From assembly GCA_900551355.1 (NCBI GenBank), contig URVR01000094.1:1-6829 (forward strand): 6,829 nucleotides of DNA, given 5' to 3'. The stretch is from an uncultured Eubacteriales bacterium. GTDB lineage: Bacteria > Bacillota > Clostridia > Oscillospirales > Oscillospiraceae. Under the pieces are notes generated by a model. The model was not told the DNA's origin. It saw nothing but the letters and a program-made list of their open reading frames with translations, and made no database searches. A program made the translations under genes and the position numbers. The stretch's first letter is position 1. Each line of letters opens with the position of its first letter. Positions 5,258 to 6,829 of the stretch are shown one piece after another.

Positions 5258-6469
5258 TCAGCCGACGTCGTCCAGTGTCAGCACCTGCTCGTAGGCGGAC
5301 GCGCCGGCGATGGAGCCGATGGGCAGCACCACCCGGAGATGCCCGGCGCCGTCGGTGTAGGCGGGCACGTCGAGGTTGATGTTCTCATCGGACAGCGTCC
5401 AGTCCCGGCGCTCCGCCAGCTCATCGGCGAAGGCATCGTCGGACGAAATGGTGCCGTACTGGCCGTCGAAGCGCTCCGCCGCCGTCCGGCGCAGCGCGTC
5501 CAGGAACGCCGTCTCGTCCACATGCAGCGCCGTCAGCAGGTCCGCCGTGGTGAGACGCTGGCCGCTGACCGTGTCGTACAGGTAGACGCTGTAGTCGTTC
5601 ATGTCGTAGCCCCAGCCGCAGGAGATCACCAGCGACAAAATGTCGCCGTACTGGTATGTCTCCCAGGCGATGTACAGGCAGGACAGGCTGGTGCCGGCGG
5701 ACACGCACTCCAGCGCCTCCCGCACGATGGGGGTGTAGGTCTCGTCAATGGCGCGGTTGATGTCCGATGCGCCCTCCGTGTCCGCCAGGAGCCGGGGCAC
5801 ACGGTAGGTGTAGTGGCCGGCGTTGCCCACGCCGTCGGTGTAGTCAAAGTCCTCGCTGTACAGCTCCCGGATCTGCGGGGCGTCGTGGGACGCGCCGGGG
5901 GTGAAGTGGGACGCGCCGGGGGTGAAATCGTAGACGCTGCCGCCGTCCGCGATGACGCTGACCGCGCCGTCCATCAGGCTCAGGGCGGGGCGGTACACCG
6001 TCTCGCCGCCGTCGCCGGACACCGTGACCTCCATGTTGGGCATGATGTCGCTGATGTTGCCCCGCAGGCACACCGGCGCGCCGTCGGCGCCCTCGTACAG
6101 CACGTCGCCCACGGGAGACGCATCGTCCAGCGGGTCATAGGCCCGCACCGTCAGGCGGGCCTTTTCGTCCGCCGGTACGATGCAGTACACCTCGTTTCCG
6201 GGCTGGGTCACCGTCTGCTGCGCCGTCAGCTCCGCCAGGAACGGGAACGTCTGGGTCCAGCCGCTGTCCGCCAGCCACGCCGTTATATCGCCGTCCGCGT
6301 CGGTCATCACGCCCAGGCAGGCCACGCCCAGCCGGCTGCCGCCGGCGGCGATCTCCTGCCGCAGCAGCGTCAGCGGATCCTCCTCCGCCGGGCGGGGCGC
6401 AGCCCCGCAGGCGGACAGGGCGCCGGTCAGCACCAGCGCCGCCAGCAGCAGTGTCAAAGCTCTTTTCAT
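5258..6469 (-). CDS. Lipoprotein with RsiV/DUF3298-like C-terminal domain
   Basis: A complete 403-residue predicted surface lipoprotein. The signal peptide (MKRALTLLLAALVLTGA) ends in lipobox LSAC with the lipidated cysteine at C21. Residues about 30-180 form a beta-rich module with YCIVPADE (95-102) and LRGNISDIMPNMEVTV (135-150), which I do not recognise as a named domain. After a linker carrying a duplicated FTPGASH, residues about 200-400 follow the pattern of the RsiV/DUF3298 region: DINRAI near 236, then GDILSLVI, YLYDTVSGQRLTTADLL, a variable helical stretch, and a closing LRVVLPI strand. In RsiV that region is extracellular and binds lysozyme; binding here is unproven and the match is distant. 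The ATG at 6469 has GGGAGGGA 5-6 bp upstream. It is the first gene of the unit that continues into the LuxR-type regulator 26 bp later. Confidence 0.85.
   Translation of the reverse strand: MKRALTLLLAALVLTGALSACGAAPRPAEEDPLTLLRQEIAAGGSRLGVACLGVMTDADGDITAWLADSGWTQTFPFLAELTAQQTVTQPGNEVYCIVPADEKARLTVRAYDPLDDASPVGDVLYEGADGAPVCLRGNISDIMPNMEVTVSGDGGETVYRPALSLMDGAVSVIADGGSVYDFTPGASHFTPGASHDAPQIRELYSEDFDYTDGVGNAGHYTYRVPRLLADTEGASDINRAIDETYTPIVREALECVSAGTSLSCLYIAWETYQYGDILSLVISCGWGYDMNDYSVYLYDTVSGQRLTTADLLTALHVDETAFLDALRRTAAERFDGQYGTISSDDAFADELAERRDWTLSDENINLDVPAYTDGAGHLRVVLPIGSIAGASAYEQVLTLDDVG
5885..5926 (-). repeat. Perfect 21-bp tandem duplication inside the first lipoprotein gene
   Basis: Bases 5885-5905 and 5906-5926 are identical and in frame; they encode FTPGASH twice (residues 182-188 and 189-195). 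Exactly two copies are present with no divergence. This fits recent replication slippage in a linker, or an assembly or read artefact. Confidence 0.95.
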
Positions 6470-6482
6470 AAGGTCCCTCCCT

Positions 6483-6519
6483 CGCGGGCCGCGCCCGCGT
6501 TCACGGCCCCTCCGGGCCG
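6483..6519 (-). promoter_or_regulatory. Two GC hairpins in the leader of the four-gene unit
   Basis: In the minus-strand leader a 6-bp hairpin (6504-6509 with 6514-6519) is followed by a 7-bp hairpin with a 3-nt loop (6483-6489 with 6493-6499). The second abuts the Shine-Dalgarno of the lipoprotein gene (about 6474-6482). They could insulate or modulate translation, but in DNA this GC-rich short hairpins also arise by chance. Confidence 0.35.
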
Positions 6520-6543
6520 GCCGATGGTTTGCTTTCCATTCTG

Positions 6544-6573
6544 ATTATATACCAGCCGGGCGGGAAAAAGCAA
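6544..6573 (-). promoter_or_regulatory. Promoter of the four-gene lipoprotein/LuxR unit
   Basis: On the minus strand a -35 TTGCTT (6568-6573) is followed after 18 bp by a perfect -10 TATAAT (6544-6549, within TATATAAT). Transcription would start near 6537, giving a leader of about 68 nt before the ATG at 6469. It is an AT-rich island in GC-rich DNA. Confidence 0.7.
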
Positions 6574-6597
6574 TCCCCGGGCGGCGGGGAGACAGCC

Positions 6598-6638
6598 CCT
6601 TAAGGAAACCTTAATCCTCCCTGTTCTTGTTTCTTAAG
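6598..6638 (+). promoter_or_regulatory. CTTAAG half-site cluster, probable response-regulator binding region
   Basis: CTTAAG at 6599-6604 and CTTAAT at 6610-6615 are separated by 5 bp, giving an 11-bp repeat period. A third CTTAAG lies at 6633-6638, about two helical turns further on. The first pair also forms the inverted repeat TTAAGG-AAA-CCTTAA (6600-6614). The arrangement matches the known PmrA box pattern (two YTTAAK half-sites with a 5-bp gap) and, more generally, the direct-repeat sites of OmpR/PhoB-type regulators. Placement just upstream of and within the plus-strand promoter suggests control of the glycosyltransferase gene; the actual regulator is not in the window. Confidence 0.5.
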
Positions 6639-6655
6639 GGCTTTTTCTTTACCAT
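6627..6655 (+). promoter_or_regulatory. Candidate promoter of the glycosyltransferase gene
   Basis: TTGTTT (6627-6632) and TACCAT (6650-6655) are separated by exactly 17 bp, with a CTTAAG half-site in the spacer. The hexamers are only moderately close to the sigma-A consensus, as would suit a promoter that needs an activator. Confidence 0.45.
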
Positions 6656-6688
6656 GAGGGGCACAGAGAAAGAAAGGAAGTGTTCTGT

Positions 6689-6779
6689 ATGGAAACGGCT
6701 CTGCGAACGGTGAACGCGCTGATCTCCGCGCTGTTTTTTATCTGCTATGCCTATCAATTCCTATATATCCCCCTGGTGC
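6689..6779 (+). CDS. N-terminus of a probable membrane glycosyltransferase (family 2-like), truncated
   Basis: Only the first 30 codons are genomic: METALRTVNALISALFFICY then AYQFLYIPLV. The ATG at 6689 has an AAAGGAAG Shine-Dalgarno (6673-6680) 8 bp upstream. Residues 7-30 make a hydrophobic segment, expected to be a membrane helix, rich in aromatic residues (FFICYAYQFLYI). In my recollection this kind of opening, a membrane helix with a CYxYQFxYI pattern, is typical of family 2 glycosyltransferases in gut Clostridia, which transfer sugars to lipid or wall acceptors at the membrane. No catalytic motif is present in the remaining sequence, so the function is tentative. The frame is lost to adapter sequence from 6780; residues encoded beyond that point are artefactual. 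The gene is divergent from the lipoprotein/LuxR unit. Confidence 0.6.
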
Positions 6780-6829
6780 CTGTCTCTTATACACATCTGA
6801 CGCTGCCGACGATCGCATAAGTGTAGATC
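6780..6829 (+). other. Illumina Nextera adapter read-through (artefact)
   Basis: Bases 6780-6798 are the 19-bp Tn5 mosaic end, CTGTCTCTTATACACATCT. Bases 6799-6812 (GACGCTGCCGACGA) complete the Nextera read-2 adapter, 6813-6820 (TCGCATAA) sit in the 8-base i5 index position, and 6821-6829 (GTGTAGATC) begin the P5 side of the adapter. The index is the reverse complement of TTATGCGA, which I recall as index S522. This is library-preparation sequence, not genome and not a native transposon end. Confidence 0.98.

Noticed and set aside
2646..5294. Long plus-strand open frame (882 codons) opposite the LuxR-type regulator gene
   Set aside because: It lies antisense to a gene with clear Walker and HTH motifs. 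The translation is His/Arg/Gln/Ala-rich with no domain, as expected for the complement of GC-rich codons lacking stops, and no ribosome binding site or promoter fits.
5339..6544. Plus-strand open frame of 401 codons opposite the first lipoprotein gene
   Set aside because: Same reason: low-complexity Val/Arg/His-rich translation, antisense to a gene with signal peptide, lipobox and good Shine-Dalgarno, and it runs through that gene's promoter.
6780..6798. Tn5 mosaic-end sequence as evidence of a native transposon
   Set aside because: It is followed by Nextera adapter and index sequence, so it comes from library preparation.

Overview
The window looks like one end of a draft contig from a high-GC, Gram-positive-type gut Clostridia, most likely an Oscillospiraceae (Flavonifractor/Lawsonibacter-like). 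The grounds are strong GGAGG-type ribosome binding sites, very GC-rich third codon positions, three lipoproteins with short K/R-rich signal peptides ending in a (T/S)AC lipobox, and no outer-membrane machinery. The taxonomic call is inference; no marker gene is present. The last 50 bases are not biological: they match the Illumina Nextera read-2 adapter plus an index, so genomic sequence ends at about 6779.

Layout. 1-136 (+): the 3' part, or nearly all, of a structured non-coding RNA followed by a strong intrinsic terminator. 137-252: non-coding, with a weak hairpin, a 16-bp direct repeat and a perfect 22-bp palindrome. 253-1035 (-): a complete PhzF-family isomerase/epimerase gene with its own good promoter. 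1131-1179: a 22-bp-stem terminator closing the next transcription unit. 1193-6469 (-): four genes pointing the same way, in transcription order a 403-residue lipoprotein with an RsiV/DUF3298-like C-terminal half, an 826-residue MalT-type LuxR regulator (STAND ATPase plus C-terminal HTH), a 148-residue Asp/Gly-rich lipoprotein and a 327-residue lipoprotein. 6470-6688: divergent regulatory region with a promoter in each direction and a cluster of CTTAAG half-sites. 6689-6779 (+): the first 30 codons of a probable membrane glycosyltransferase, cut off by the adapter.

How the genes may work together. Spacings of 26, 107 and 20 bp, one promoter upstream and one terminator downstream suggest a single transcription unit: surface lipoprotein, cytoplasmic ATP-dependent transcription factor, then two surface lipoproteins. 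A minus-strand RNA hairpin in the 107-bp gap may set the ratio of regulator to lipoproteins. The two downstream lipoproteins seem to share a repeated W...LY module of the small beta-barrel type. This resembles a self-contained cell-surface sensing or response cassette. The function is not known from sequence, and it is the best candidate here for something undescribed. PhzF and the upstream RNA are separate units.
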